Shown here piece after piece: positions 34,380 through 42,419 of a stretch of DNA of 64,000 nucleotides. The stretch is from Rhizobium sp. BK418 (GTDB lineage Bacteria; Pseudomonadota; Alphaproteobacteria; Rhizobiales; Rhizobiaceae): NCBI RefSeq assembly GCF_004341105.1, contig NZ_SLZK01000002.1, positions 862,310 through 926,309 of the forward strand, written 5' to 3'. A program made the translations under genes and the position numbers. Under the pieces are notes generated by a model. That model was not told where the DNA came from, ran no database searches, and was given only the letters and a program-made list of their open reading frames with translations. The number at the start of each line of letters is the position of its first letter. Position 1 is the first letter of the stretch.

Positions 34380-35528
34380 ATGAACAACAGGATCTTCTAC
34401 ACAAAACCGTCGATCACCGAGCTTGAGACACGTTACGCAGCCGATGCTGCGGCGAATGGCTGGGGCGCGCGCTGCTACGACTATATCATCCGCTTCGAAA
34501 AAGAATTCGCGGCCTATCTCGGCAGCAACCATGCGATCGCGACATCGAGTTGTACGGGCGCCATGCATATGGGCCTGGCAGCGCTCGGCATCGGTGCGGG
34601 CGACGAAGTGATCCTGGCGGACACCAACTGGATCGCAACCGCTGCGCCGATCCAGCATCTTGGAGCCGAGCCCATCTTCGTCGATGTGCTGCCCGATAGC
34701 TGGTGCATAGACCCGGCTGAGGTCGAGCGTCATATCACACCGCGCACGCGCGCCATCATCGCCACCCATATCTACGGCAATCTCTGCGACATGGATGCGC
34801 TGCTCGATATCAGTCGCCGCACCGGCGTCCCTGTCATCGAGGATGCAGCTGAGGCCATCGGCTCCGTCTGGCATGGCCGTCGCACAGGCTCGATGGGCAT
34901 TTTCGGCACCTTCTCCTTCCACGGCACGAAGACGCTGACGACCGGCGAAGGCGGTATGTTCGTGACAAGCGATGCCGACCTCTACGAAAAGGTGCTGACG
35001 CTCAGCAATCACGGTCGCGCCCGCGGCCAGACGAAGCAATTTTGGCCGGACGAGGTCGGATTCAAATACAAGATGTCGAATATTCAGGCGGCAATCGGCT
35101 GCGCGCAGCTGGAGCGCATTGAGGAACTGGTATCTCGCAAACGGGAAATCCTTGCCGCCTATATGGTACGCCTATCACACCTGAACGGCATTAGTATGAA
35201 TCCCGAATACACGGGCACGGTCAACGGCGCCTGGATGCCCACAGCCGTTTTCCACCCTGCGATTGGCATCACCCGTGAAATGCTGCAGCAGGCTTTCGAA
35301 GCCGCCAATGTCGATGCCCGCGTTTTCTTCCATCCGCTTTCCAGTCTCCCCATGTTTGAGGAAAGGCCGGCCAACATCAACGCCTGGAGTATTCCGGAAC
35401 GAGCGATCAACCTGCCAAGCTACCATGACATGAGTGAAGCCGACATTGAACGCGTGGCAAACGTTTTGATCGAGGTCGTCTCGGAGAAATTGGATCACGG
35501 TCGCGCGACTTTGTCCCGCTCCGCCTGA
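34380..35528 (+). CDS. DegT/DnrJ/EryC1/StrS sugar aminotransferase
   Basis: The 382-residue PLP enzyme has the cofactor-binding Lys184 in 'SFHGTKTLTTGEGG', preceded by 'PVIEDAAEAIGS', and 'FKYKMSNIQAAIG'. Because the Lys is present it should be a true aminotransferase and not a 3-dehydrase of the RfbH type, which has His there. It would convert a keto-sugar nucleotide to an amino sugar, which the GNAT at 28637 could then acylate. It lies 75 bases after the glycosyltransferase and ends the sense-strand part of the deoxysugar operon. Confidence 0.9.
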   Translation: MNNRIFYTKPSITELETRYAADAAANGWGARCYDYIIRFEKEFAAYLGSNHAIATSSCTGAMHMGLAALGIGAGDEVILADTNWIATAAPIQHLGAEPIFVDVLPDSWCIDPAEVERHITPRTRAIIATHIYGNLCDMDALLDISRRTGVPVIEDAAEAIGSVWHGRRTGSMGIFGTFSFHGTKTLTTGEGGMFVTSDADLYEKVLTLSNHGRARGQTKQFWPDEVGFKYKMSNIQAAIGCAQLERIEELVSRKREILAAYMVRLSHLNGISMNPEYTGTVNGAWMPTAVFHPAIGITREMLQQAFEAANVDARVFFHPLSSLPMFEERPANINAWSIPERAINLPSYHDMSEADIERVANVLIEVVSEKLDHGRATLSRSA

Positions 35529-35550
35529 ATGCGAACCCATCGGTCGGCTT

Positions 35551-35877
35551 TCACCGCACCGGCTGGTAATGGCCGCGCAGTGGTACCCGGCTGTCCATCG
35601 ACACCACGCCGTCACGTTCGCAGACATACATCAGCGTCGGCATACCGCCGGAGCGGAAGATCTCGTCGTGACGGCGCCGGATCGGCACGGTTTCGGTGTG
35701 ACAGGCATAGGATTCTTCCTCCTTCTTATCCGGCTGGGCCTTCACGCCCGGAAGATCCTTGTAGGGATACAGCGGCTGCACGGCCTGCTTGCCGGAACTC
35801 TGCCAGTCAATAGCAAAGGCGGGCGCGGCGGCAGCGCCGGCAGCAAGCGACAGCAGGAGAACCGCAACAAACCGCAT
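35551..35877 (-). CDS. Small secreted protein of unknown function
   Basis: The product has 108 residues from the ATG at 35877. A clear signal peptide ('FVAVLLLSLAAGAAAAPAFA') is followed by a short domain with two Cys ('SYACHTETVP', 'LMYVCERDG'). That could form a periplasmic disulphide. I do not recognise the family. It follows the chain-length-determinant gene on the same strand after 70 bases and may belong to the same transcript, which would suggest an envelope role. Confidence 0.7.
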   Translation of the reverse strand: MRFVAVLLLSLAAGAAAAPAFAIDWQSSGKQAVQPLYPYKDLPGVKAQPDKKEEESYACHTETVPIRRRHDEIFRSGGMPTLMYVCERDGVVSMDSRVPLRGHYQPVR

Positions 35878-35947
35878 TACAACCTCTTTTCCGGACATCA
35901 TCCGTTCGTTGCCCGCTCCTGGGATGTAGGAAGATTGGAGGCCGCCA

Positions 35948-37573
35948 TCAAGCGGACGTGCGGGCAGGCTTGCGGAAATAACTTCTGATGACCGGATGAG
36001 AGAAGAGGCCTGTGAGGATCGCAAAGCCTGCGCCGACAACAAAGCCGGCGAGCAGGCCGCCGATGATGCCTGCGACGAAGACGATTTTCTTGCTCGGCCC
36101 GTCCGGCTTTACCGGGACGTCGGCTGGCGAGACAACGCGGATATTGCTCTGAGTAAGGCTCTGTTCCTCACTGGTCTGGCCGGAGCGTTTCAGCACGGCC
36201 TCATAAAGTTCGCGGGTGGCTGTCGCCTTGCGTTGCAATTCGTTGAGCTGCACCTGCTTGTCCGAGGTGGTTGCCTGCAGCGCCTTTTGCACTGCCAGCT
36301 CCTTGGCAATATCGTCTTCAGCCTTCTTGGCCTGTTCGTAGTCCGCCCTTGCCGAGGTCGCGACGCGTTGCAGCTCATCCTTGATTTCCGCGCCGATGCT
36401 GCTCAGCGAAGAGCGGGCGGATTGAAGGCGTGGATGGCGGGCGCCCATCTGACTCTGCAGGCTGCCGACGACCGCCGCCTGCGCGGCATATTGCTGTCGC
36501 AGGCTGACAAGCGGCGATGTGCCGCCGGCCCCGTCCGTCTGACTGCCGGCAACGACATCTTCGACACGCAGGTTTGCCGCGGCATCGGCGCGAGCCTTGG
36601 CTTGAATGGTCTTTTCCTGAGCGGTAACGAGCAACGTGTTCAGCGAGGCAAGGCGCTGATCCGAGATCAGATTTCCTTCCGTCGCGGCCATATCATTGTC
36701 GGCGCGGAAGGTTTCAACTGCCTGCTCGGCATCCTGCACCTTCTGGCGCAGGTCATTCAGGCGGCTGTCGAGCGTCGATGACGTGCTTTCGTAAAGGCCG
36801 TTTGAAGCGCTGTTTTCCTCCTGCATGAAGGAGGTGACGACCTGATTTGCGAGCCTGGCCGATTTTTCCGGATCATGGGTCGTCGCCGCAAGCGAGACGA
36901 CGTAGGTATTGTTCTCGCGGGTGATCAGCAGAGCTTTCTGAAGCGCGCCGATGACGGCGGCGCCGTCCGTCCTGCCTGCTGTAAATTCCGGATCCTGGTC
37001 GAGCTTCATGGCGTCGGCCACGCGGCGCAGCACATTGCCCGAGGTCAGGATTTGCACCTGGCTGTCGATCAGCGTCGAAATCATCTCCGGCGAGGGCGCT
37101 GCGTTCTGCGTGCCGCCGTCAGCGAGGCCGATCTGGCGCGGATCGAAATAAAGGGCGGCAACGGCGGTGAATTTCTGCGGTATGCGGGGCGCGATGACCG
37201 CGCCTGCGACAGCGCCGAGTACACATAGGCCGGCCACGGCGATGCGCCTGCTCCAGATGGCAGCAACTGCGGATCGTATGTCCAGGAGCGGCACGGCGGC
37301 GACCGGCGCCTCCGCGATAGCGGGTGCGGTTTGCGCCGGCACGACAACCGGGGGAACCATGCCGTGCGGCGGCGGAGCCTGCTCGGCGGGACGGCTTTCA
37401 CGCATTGCCGAACGCACCCGAACGGGTTCGGGTTCAGGCGGCGGGGGAGGAACGAAATCGGTCGGCCGAATGATTGGGCTGCGCGCACGGGCGCCCTCAA
37501 GCGCAGGCTGAGACGACTCATAACTGCGCCAGGCAGGCAGACGGCTTACCCTGTTCCGGTCATTCTGATTCAT
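35948..37573 (-). CDS. Wzz/GumC-like polysaccharide chain-length protein
   Basis: The 541-residue polysaccharide co-polymerase has a cytoplasmic Pro-rich N-terminus (about 1-110) and a first transmembrane helix near residue 135 ('VAGLCVLGAVAGAVIAPRI'). A large periplasmic part carries long coiled coils (about 270-430), the Pro-rich motif 'SPADVPVKPDGPSKK', and a second helix near 510. There is no C-terminal tyrosine-kinase domain. Such proteins set the length of exopolysaccharide or O-antigen chains with a Wzy polymerase; the candidate Wzy is at 38763. I prefer the ATG at 37573 to a start ten codons upstream. Confidence 0.87.
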   Translation of the reverse strand: MNQNDRNRVSRLPAWRSYESSQPALEGARARSPIIRPTDFVPPPPPEPEPVRVRSAMRESRPAEQAPPPHGMVPPVVVPAQTAPAIAEAPVAAVPLLDIRSAVAAIWSRRIAVAGLCVLGAVAGAVIAPRIPQKFTAVAALYFDPRQIGLADGGTQNAAPSPEMISTLIDSQVQILTSGNVLRRVADAMKLDQDPEFTAGRTDGAAVIGALQKALLITRENNTYVVSLAATTHDPEKSARLANQVVTSFMQEENSASNGLYESTSSTLDSRLNDLRQKVQDAEQAVETFRADNDMAATEGNLISDQRLASLNTLLVTAQEKTIQAKARADAAANLRVEDVVAGSQTDGAGGTSPLVSLRQQYAAQAAVVGSLQSQMGARHPRLQSARSSLSSIGAEIKDELQRVATSARADYEQAKKAEDDIAKELAVQKALQATTSDKQVQLNELQRKATATRELYEAVLKRSGQTSEEQSLTQSNIRVVSPADVPVKPDGPSKKIVFVAGIIGGLLAGFVVGAGFAILTGLFSHPVIRSYFRKPARTSA

Positions 37574-37705
37574 AAACACCGCATCCGCCCGGCGAGAAAG
37601 CATGACCGGGACACGGCGACTTTAGAAATTCTTAGCTAACGGACCGTTAAGATGCCGCTATCGAAGCCGACGTGGCAACCTGCCGCGCCCTCGCAAGGAC
37701 GGTCC

Positions 37706-38761
37706 ATGAAACGGAAAAGACTGCTGCAAAGGCTGCTGCTTGCCGCCGTCACGGCCATTTCGTCCGCCGTCCATGCCGCCGACGGGCCACTCTGTTATTA
37801 CGGCGTCAATCTCTCCGGCGCAGAATATGGCGAGCGCGGCGGCGTCTATGGCACGAATTACACCTACCCGAGTGAGGAAACGATCAGCTATTTCGCCCGG
37901 AAGGGCATGACGATCATCCGATTGCCCTTCCGTTGGGAGCGGCTGCAGCCGAGGCTTGGCACTAGGTTCGACGATGATGAACTGCAGCGCTTGAAGGATA
38001 CGGTAGCGCTGGTCCGCAAGCACAAGATGAACGTACTGCTGGATCCGCACAATTTCGGCTATTACGACAAGGATCAGGTTGGTAAGCCACCCGCGACGAA
38101 TGCAGCCTTTGCCGATTTCTGGGCTCGGCTTTCGCTAGAGTTTGCCAATCAGGACGGCGTGCTCTTCGGACTGATGAATGAGCCGCATGATATTCCCGCC
38201 AACGATTGGCTGAAAGCCGCCAATGCCGCGATCCGCGGCATTCGGGCTGTCGGCGCCCGCAATCTCATCCTGGTTCCGGGCACGGCCTGGAGCGGAGCGG
38301 CGAGCTGGGAACAGGATGTGATCGGCGGCGCGAACGGCACCGTCATGCTCGGCGTGCACGATCCGCTCAATTTCTACGCCTATGAATTTCATCAGTATCT
38401 CGATGCGGATTCCTCCGGCACGCACGATACATGCGAAGGCGCGAAGGCTGCGGCCGATGCCATCACCCGTGTGACCGCATGGCTGAAGAGAAACGGCAAG
38501 CGCGGTTTTCTCGGCGAATTCGGCGCATCCGCAAATGCGCATTGCCTCGACGGGCTGAAGACGATGCTGACGACCATGTCCGACAACAGCGATGCATGGA
38601 TCGGCTTCTCCTATTGGGCGGCGGGGGAATGGTGGCCGGCCAACGAACCGTTCAATATACAGCCGCGTGATACCGACGAGCGCCCACAAATGCGTCTGCT
38701 CGAGCAGATGGTAGCCAAACATGCGCCCGTCTGCCTCGCGGTAAAACCTGTGGGGACATGA
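37706..38761 (+). CDS. GH5 endoglucanase-like secreted enzyme
   Basis: The product has 351 residues from the ATG at 37706, with AAGGACGG upstream, and has a signal peptide ('LLLAAVTAISSAVHA'). The glycoside hydrolase family 5 barrel shows the acid/base Glu in 'GLMNEPHD', the nucleophile Glu in 'FLGEFGAS' and substrate-binding residues in 'IIRLPFRWERL' and 'LLDPHNFGYY'. It should cut beta-1,4-glucan-like backbones in the periplasm or outside. Placed directly before a Wzy-like gene, it may trim the polysaccharide made here or free cellulose-like chains. The next gene starts 1 base after its stop. Confidence 0.9.
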   Translation: MKRKRLLQRLLLAAVTAISSAVHAADGPLCYYGVNLSGAEYGERGGVYGTNYTYPSEETISYFARKGMTIIRLPFRWERLQPRLGTRFDDDELQRLKDTVALVRKHKMNVLLDPHNFGYYDKDQVGKPPATNAAFADFWARLSLEFANQDGVLFGLMNEPHDIPANDWLKAANAAIRGIRAVGARNLILVPGTAWSGAASWEQDVIGGANGTVMLGVHDPLNFYAYEFHQYLDADSSGTHDTCEGAKAAADAITRVTAWLKRNGKRGFLGEFGASANAHCLDGLKTMLTTMSDNSDAWIGFSYWAAGEWWPANEPFNIQPRDTDERPQMRLLEQMVAKHAPVCLAVKPVGT

Positions 38762-38762
38762 C

Positions 38763-40034
38763 GTGGCAACAATCGGGGAGACCAGCGCGAGATTCGAATC
38801 GGCCGCAGATGCGGTCAGCCCGGCTTCGCGTCTCGATTACCCGATCCTGACTCTCGGGCTGCTCTCGGTTCTCTACAACGGCATCCTGGCCTTCATAAAC
38901 CACAATGTCGTGCCGCTTTCGCTGACGCATGTGGCGGCCAGCGAAGGCCTGATCATGGCGAGCGCGATCATCTACATCCTGCACAAGGGCATCTACGAGG
39001 AGGACCTCCCAGCGTTCCTGTTCATGCTCTTCACGCTGATCGTGACGATCTATGTGAGCGTGCTCAACAAGATGGCCTTTATCGACCATTTCCGTAACGT
39101 GCTCATCATCTTCTGCTTCACCGGGCTTGGAAGCTGGTGCAACGAAAGAACGATGAAGCTGATCTTCCGGCTGGCCTGCTTCACGGTACTGCTCTTCCTG
39201 ATCTTCGAAATCATCAGCGTACCCTTCTATGTCAGCATCGTGCATCCCTCCGACTATTTCGCCAATACGCGCGGGCTGTTCCCGCTCAGCTACAATAAGA
39301 CCGGTCTGTTTCAGAATGCGCTCGGCTTCGAGGGCCGCTTCTCCTTCGGCTTGATCGACCATCGGTCTTCGTCGATCTTCCTGGAACAGGTGTCGCTTGC
39401 CAATTTTTGCGGCGTGATCGCTGTCTATCTTATTTCGCTGTGGAGCCGGATTTCCGTGCTGGATCGGGTGCTGGCGATCTCAACCGCCGTGCTGATCCTC
39501 ACCACCAACGATACACGCACGATGCTCATCTTCTCCGGCTGCTGCATCATCGGCTATTTCATCTTTCCGAAAATCCCGAAAGTCTTCAATCTGGCGCTGA
39601 TGCCGCTTATCGTTTGCGCCGGCTTCCTGGTTTACATGAAAGATCCTAATGCAGTCGGCGACAATTTCACCGGCCGCATCAATCTGACGATGAAGAAGCT
39701 GTTCGACCTCGATCCGCTTGCGGTCGTCGGGCTCTCCGTCGATCGCGTCGCAGAGTTCGCCGACAGCGGTTATGTCTATCTGATCTATGGTGCGACGATT
39801 TTTGGCGTCATCGCCTTCTGGCTTTTCGTCTGCCTCTTTCCGGCAGGGCGCACTCCGGCCCAATTGCGTTGCGCTCATTCACTTTCTCTTTTCATTTTTC
39901 TGAATATGATGATTGGCGGAACGGCGATTTTCTCCATGAAGATCGCCGGCCTTCTGTGGCTTATTATCGGGCACATGCGTTACTGCGACACGCCACGCGT
40001 CCGGCAGGGCCGTCCGGCAAATGTAGAGAGTTGA
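38763..40034 (+). CDS. Wzy/O-antigen-ligase-like membrane protein
   Basis: The 423-residue protein, with a GTG start, has about ten transmembrane segments and one large periplasmic loop (about residues 160-210) containing 'NARGLFPLSYN'-like residues and 'GRFSFGLIDHRSSSIFLEQ'. The layout is that of polysaccharide polymerases or O-antigen ligases, which show little sequence conservation. Next to a Wzz-like gene, a role as polymerase is likely. It follows the GH5 gene with one base between them, so they share a transcript. Confidence 0.75.
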   Translation: MATIGETSARFESAADAVSPASRLDYPILTLGLLSVLYNGILAFINHNVVPLSLTHVAASEGLIMASAIIYILHKGIYEEDLPAFLFMLFTLIVTIYVSVLNKMAFIDHFRNVLIIFCFTGLGSWCNERTMKLIFRLACFTVLLFLIFEIISVPFYVSIVHPSDYFANTRGLFPLSYNKTGLFQNALGFEGRFSFGLIDHRSSSIFLEQVSLANFCGVIAVYLISLWSRISVLDRVLAISTAVLILTTNDTRTMLIFSGCCIIGYFIFPKIPKVFNLALMPLIVCAGFLVYMKDPNAVGDNFTGRINLTMKKLFDLDPLAVVGLSVDRVAEFADSGYVYLIYGATIFGVIAFWLFVCLFPAGRTPAQLRCAHSLSLFIFLNMMIGGTAIFSMKIAGLLWLIIGHMRYCDTPRVRQGRPANVES

Positions 40035-40088
40035 CGAAGCGGCACGCCCGAGGCGGTTCCGCGAAAGCCCGTGGGAGCAAGGCGCCCG

Positions 40089-41105
40089 ATGCTTGTCCAG
40101 CTGCAATACCTGCGCGCGTTTGCTGCGCTTATGGTCGTCTATTTCCATGCGATATTGCAGCTGCCGAAAATCAATCCCTCCATCGACGCGACCTCGTTCC
40201 TCTATGGCGAAACCGGCGTCGATATCTTCTTCGTGCTCAGCGGCTTCGTGATGTGGCTGACGACGAGTGGACGGGAAACGACACCAATCGACTTCGCCCG
40301 CAAGCGTATCCGCAGGATCGTACCGCTTTATTGGCTGGCAACGCTGTTTTCTGCAGTCGTTGCGCTCGTCGCGCCATCCGTTCTGAAGTCGACAATTTTC
40401 GACCTACCACATCTCCTCGCTTCGATGCTGTTCCTGCCGTGGGTCAACCCGGCCGATCCAACGACGATCACGCCGGTCGTTGTGCCCGGCTGGACGCTGA
40501 ACTACGAGATGTTCTTCTATTTCGTCTTCGCGATGCTCCTGCCGATGCGTGAAGACTATCGCCTGCCTGCTCTGTTCGGCACCTTCGCGGCCATTCTCAT
40601 TGTCTGCCATCTGCTGCCGGAAACGACGGCAACGACATTCTACGGCGAGCCGATCATTCTGGAATTTGCTGCCGGCACTTTTCTTGGCTGGCTCTATCTC
40701 CAGAAACTCCTGCTGCCGCAGCGCTGGGCCTGGCTTCTGCTTCTTGTCGGCTTCGCTTTTCTCTTCATCAACGAAAGTCTGGTACCGCCTGAAAACCGCT
40801 ATTATGGCTGGGGCATACCGGCGATCTTCATCGTCTACAGCGCCATTTCCATCGACTTCTCGCGATTGCCTTTCGTCGGCGGGCTAAATTATCTCGGCGA
40901 TGCTTCCTATGAGATCTACATCACCCACGCCTTCACGCTGGCACTCCTCAGAACAATCGCCAATCGCTTCCCCATCGGTGCACTTCAGCATCCTGTTATC
41001 TTCGTGATCCTCTGCCTCGTGCTCTCCTCCATCGTCGGGGCGATCATTCATGAAATCATCACGCCGCGCAAAAAAGTCCGGGTTGCCAGCCGGCCGACCG
41101 GTTGA
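40089..41105 (+). CDS. Membrane acyltransferase 3 family protein (ExoZ/OafA-like)
   Basis: The product has 338 residues with about ten transmembrane segments from the ATG at 40089; an in-frame GTG at 40071 is possible. The family motif is 'LQYLRAFAALMVVYFHA' with the essential His. It is followed by 'GVDIFFVLSGFVMW', 'KRIRRIVPLYWLATL' and the C-terminal 'LGDASYEIYITHAF'. These enzymes acetylate or otherwise acylate surface polysaccharides; ExoZ acetylates succinoglycan in Sinorhizobium. It ends the polysaccharide region. Confidence 0.9.
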   Translation: MLVQLQYLRAFAALMVVYFHAILQLPKINPSIDATSFLYGETGVDIFFVLSGFVMWLTTSGRETTPIDFARKRIRRIVPLYWLATLFSAVVALVAPSVLKSTIFDLPHLLASMLFLPWVNPADPTTITPVVVPGWTLNYEMFFYFVFAMLLPMREDYRLPALFGTFAAILIVCHLLPETTATTFYGEPIILEFAAGTFLGWLYLQKLLLPQRWAWLLLLVGFAFLFINESLVPPENRYYGWGIPAIFIVYSAISIDFSRLPFVGGLNYLGDASYEIYITHAFTLALLRTIANRFPIGALQHPVIFVILCLVLSSIVGAIIHEIITPRKKVRVASRPTG

Positions 41106-41320
41106 CGCCAAAAATACCGGAAGGCGAAGACGGAATTTCCGACGGCGCAGGCAGAACGGAATCCTGCACGGCCTGTCATAAGCTTGGCGCCATGAAAGCA
41201 AATGCCACAGGCATGAAAGTTCGGCTTGCAATTTATTGCAGAAATGAAAGCGTGCCGGCCTGTTCGTGGCCGCGGCTTTGATCTAAGCACTGCGCGGCGG
41301 CCGCAAGGAGGGCAGAGGAC

Positions 41321-42205
41321 ATGACGGACTATGTATTGACGGTAACCTGCAAGTCGACGCGCGGCGTCGTGGCGGCGATTTCGACCTATCTCGCCGAAAA
41401 GGGTTGCAACATCATCGACAGTTCGCAGTTCGACGACCTCGATACCGGCAAATTCTTCATGCGAGTGAGCTTCATCTCCGAAGAGGGCGCCACCCTTGCG
41501 GAGATTAAGGAAGGCTTCAAGCCGATCTACGAGAAATTCGGCATGGATGCGGAGGTGCACGACGGAAGCGAGCGCCTGAAGGTGCTCTTGATGGTCTCCC
41601 GATTCGGTCACTGTCTCAACGACCTGCTTTACCGCTGGAAGATCGGCGCGCTGCCGATCGATATTGTCGGCGTCGTGTCCAACCATTTCGACTACCAAAA
41701 GGTGGTCGTGAACCACGACATTCCCTTCCACCACATCAAGGTGACGAAGGAAAACAAGCCCCAGGCCGAAGCGCAGCTGATGGACCTAGTCGAGCAGACC
41801 GGTACGGAACTCGTCGTTCTCGCCCGCTACATGCAGGTACTGTCGGATGCCATGTGCCGGAAAATGTCGGGCCGCATCATCAACATCCACCATTCCTTCC
41901 TGCCGAGCTTCAAAGGCGCCAATCCCTACAAGCAGGCCTATGAACGCGGCGTGAAACTGATTGGTGCTACGGCCCACTACGTGACGGCCGATCTCGACGA
42001 AGGCCCGATCATCGAACAGGATACAGCGCGCATCACCCACGCGCAGAGCGCCGAGGACTATGTCTCGATCGGCCGCGATGTCGAAAGCCAGGTGCTGGCG
42101 CGTGCTATTCACGCCCATATTCACCGCCGTGTCTTCCTCAACGGCAATCGCACCATCGTCTTCCCCGCCAGCCCCGGGAGCTACGCCTCCGAACGCATGG
42201 GTTGA
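41321..42205 (+). CDS. purU: Formyltetrahydrofolate deformylase
   Basis: The 294-residue protein has an N-terminal ACT domain (about 5-85, 'YVLTVTCKSTRGVVAAISTYL') and a C-terminal formyltransferase-type domain. The latter has 'HPxxLPSF'-type segment 'NIHHSFLPSFKGANPYKQAY', 'KLIGATAHYVTADLDEGPII' and the conserved active-site Asp and His. It hydrolyses 10-formyl-THF to formate and THF, supplying formate for purine synthesis and balancing folates. A near-ideal AAGGAGGG lies before the ATG. A small palindrome (TGCAAT, 2 bases, ATTGCA at 41227-41240) lies in the 215-base upstream gap. Confidence 0.95.
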   Translation: MTDYVLTVTCKSTRGVVAAISTYLAEKGCNIIDSSQFDDLDTGKFFMRVSFISEEGATLAEIKEGFKPIYEKFGMDAEVHDGSERLKVLLMVSRFGHCLNDLLYRWKIGALPIDIVGVVSNHFDYQKVVVNHDIPFHHIKVTKENKPQAEAQLMDLVEQTGTELVVLARYMQVLSDAMCRKMSGRIINIHHSFLPSFKGANPYKQAYERGVKLIGATAHYVTADLDEGPIIEQDTARITHAQSAEDYVSIGRDVESQVLARAIHAHIHRRVFLNGNRTIVFPASPGSYASERMG

Positions 42206-42239
42206 GGCGGACAACCCGTTTCCGCCAGATCCGCGGCTG

Positions 42240-42326
42240 GAGCGTCGTGCGTCCATTCGCACGCACGACGCTCTAAGTCTTTGAACCTACGCGTGAGGCT
42301 TTCCGAAAATCGGTTGCGATTTTCGG
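42240..42326. repeat. Composite rhizobial intergenic palindromic repeat
   Basis: Two palindromes lie in tandem: 13-bp arms GAGCGTCGTGCGT (42240-42252) and ACGCACGACGCTC (42261-42273), then, 29 bases on, CCGAAAATCG (42303-42312) and CGATTTTCGG (42317-42326). The block, with the linking TCTAAGTCTTTGA and the trailing GGGCCGATGC, matches a repeat I remember as frequent in Rhizobium intergenic regions. It follows purU and may also act as a 3' hairpin or terminator. There is no T-run. Confidence 0.7.
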
Positions 42327-42419
42327 GCCGATGCCGTCGTGCAATCTTCCGTTGCTTGTCGGCAAGTGCCTGATTATCTGTTTTAATAGATAATCGAATC
42401 ATGCCGCGGAGGGGGTGCC

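Noticed and set aside
34380-35528. RfbH-type CDP-4-keto-6-deoxyglucose 3-dehydrase (3,6-dideoxyhexose route)
   Set aside because: The PLP Lys184 is present, whereas the dehydrase has His at that place; no E3-type reductase gene is nearby.
20732-41105. Integrative element with integrase and att repeats at tRNA-Leu
   Set aside because: No integrase, relaxase, toxin-antitoxin or transposase gene and no second copy of the tRNA 3' end were found in the window.
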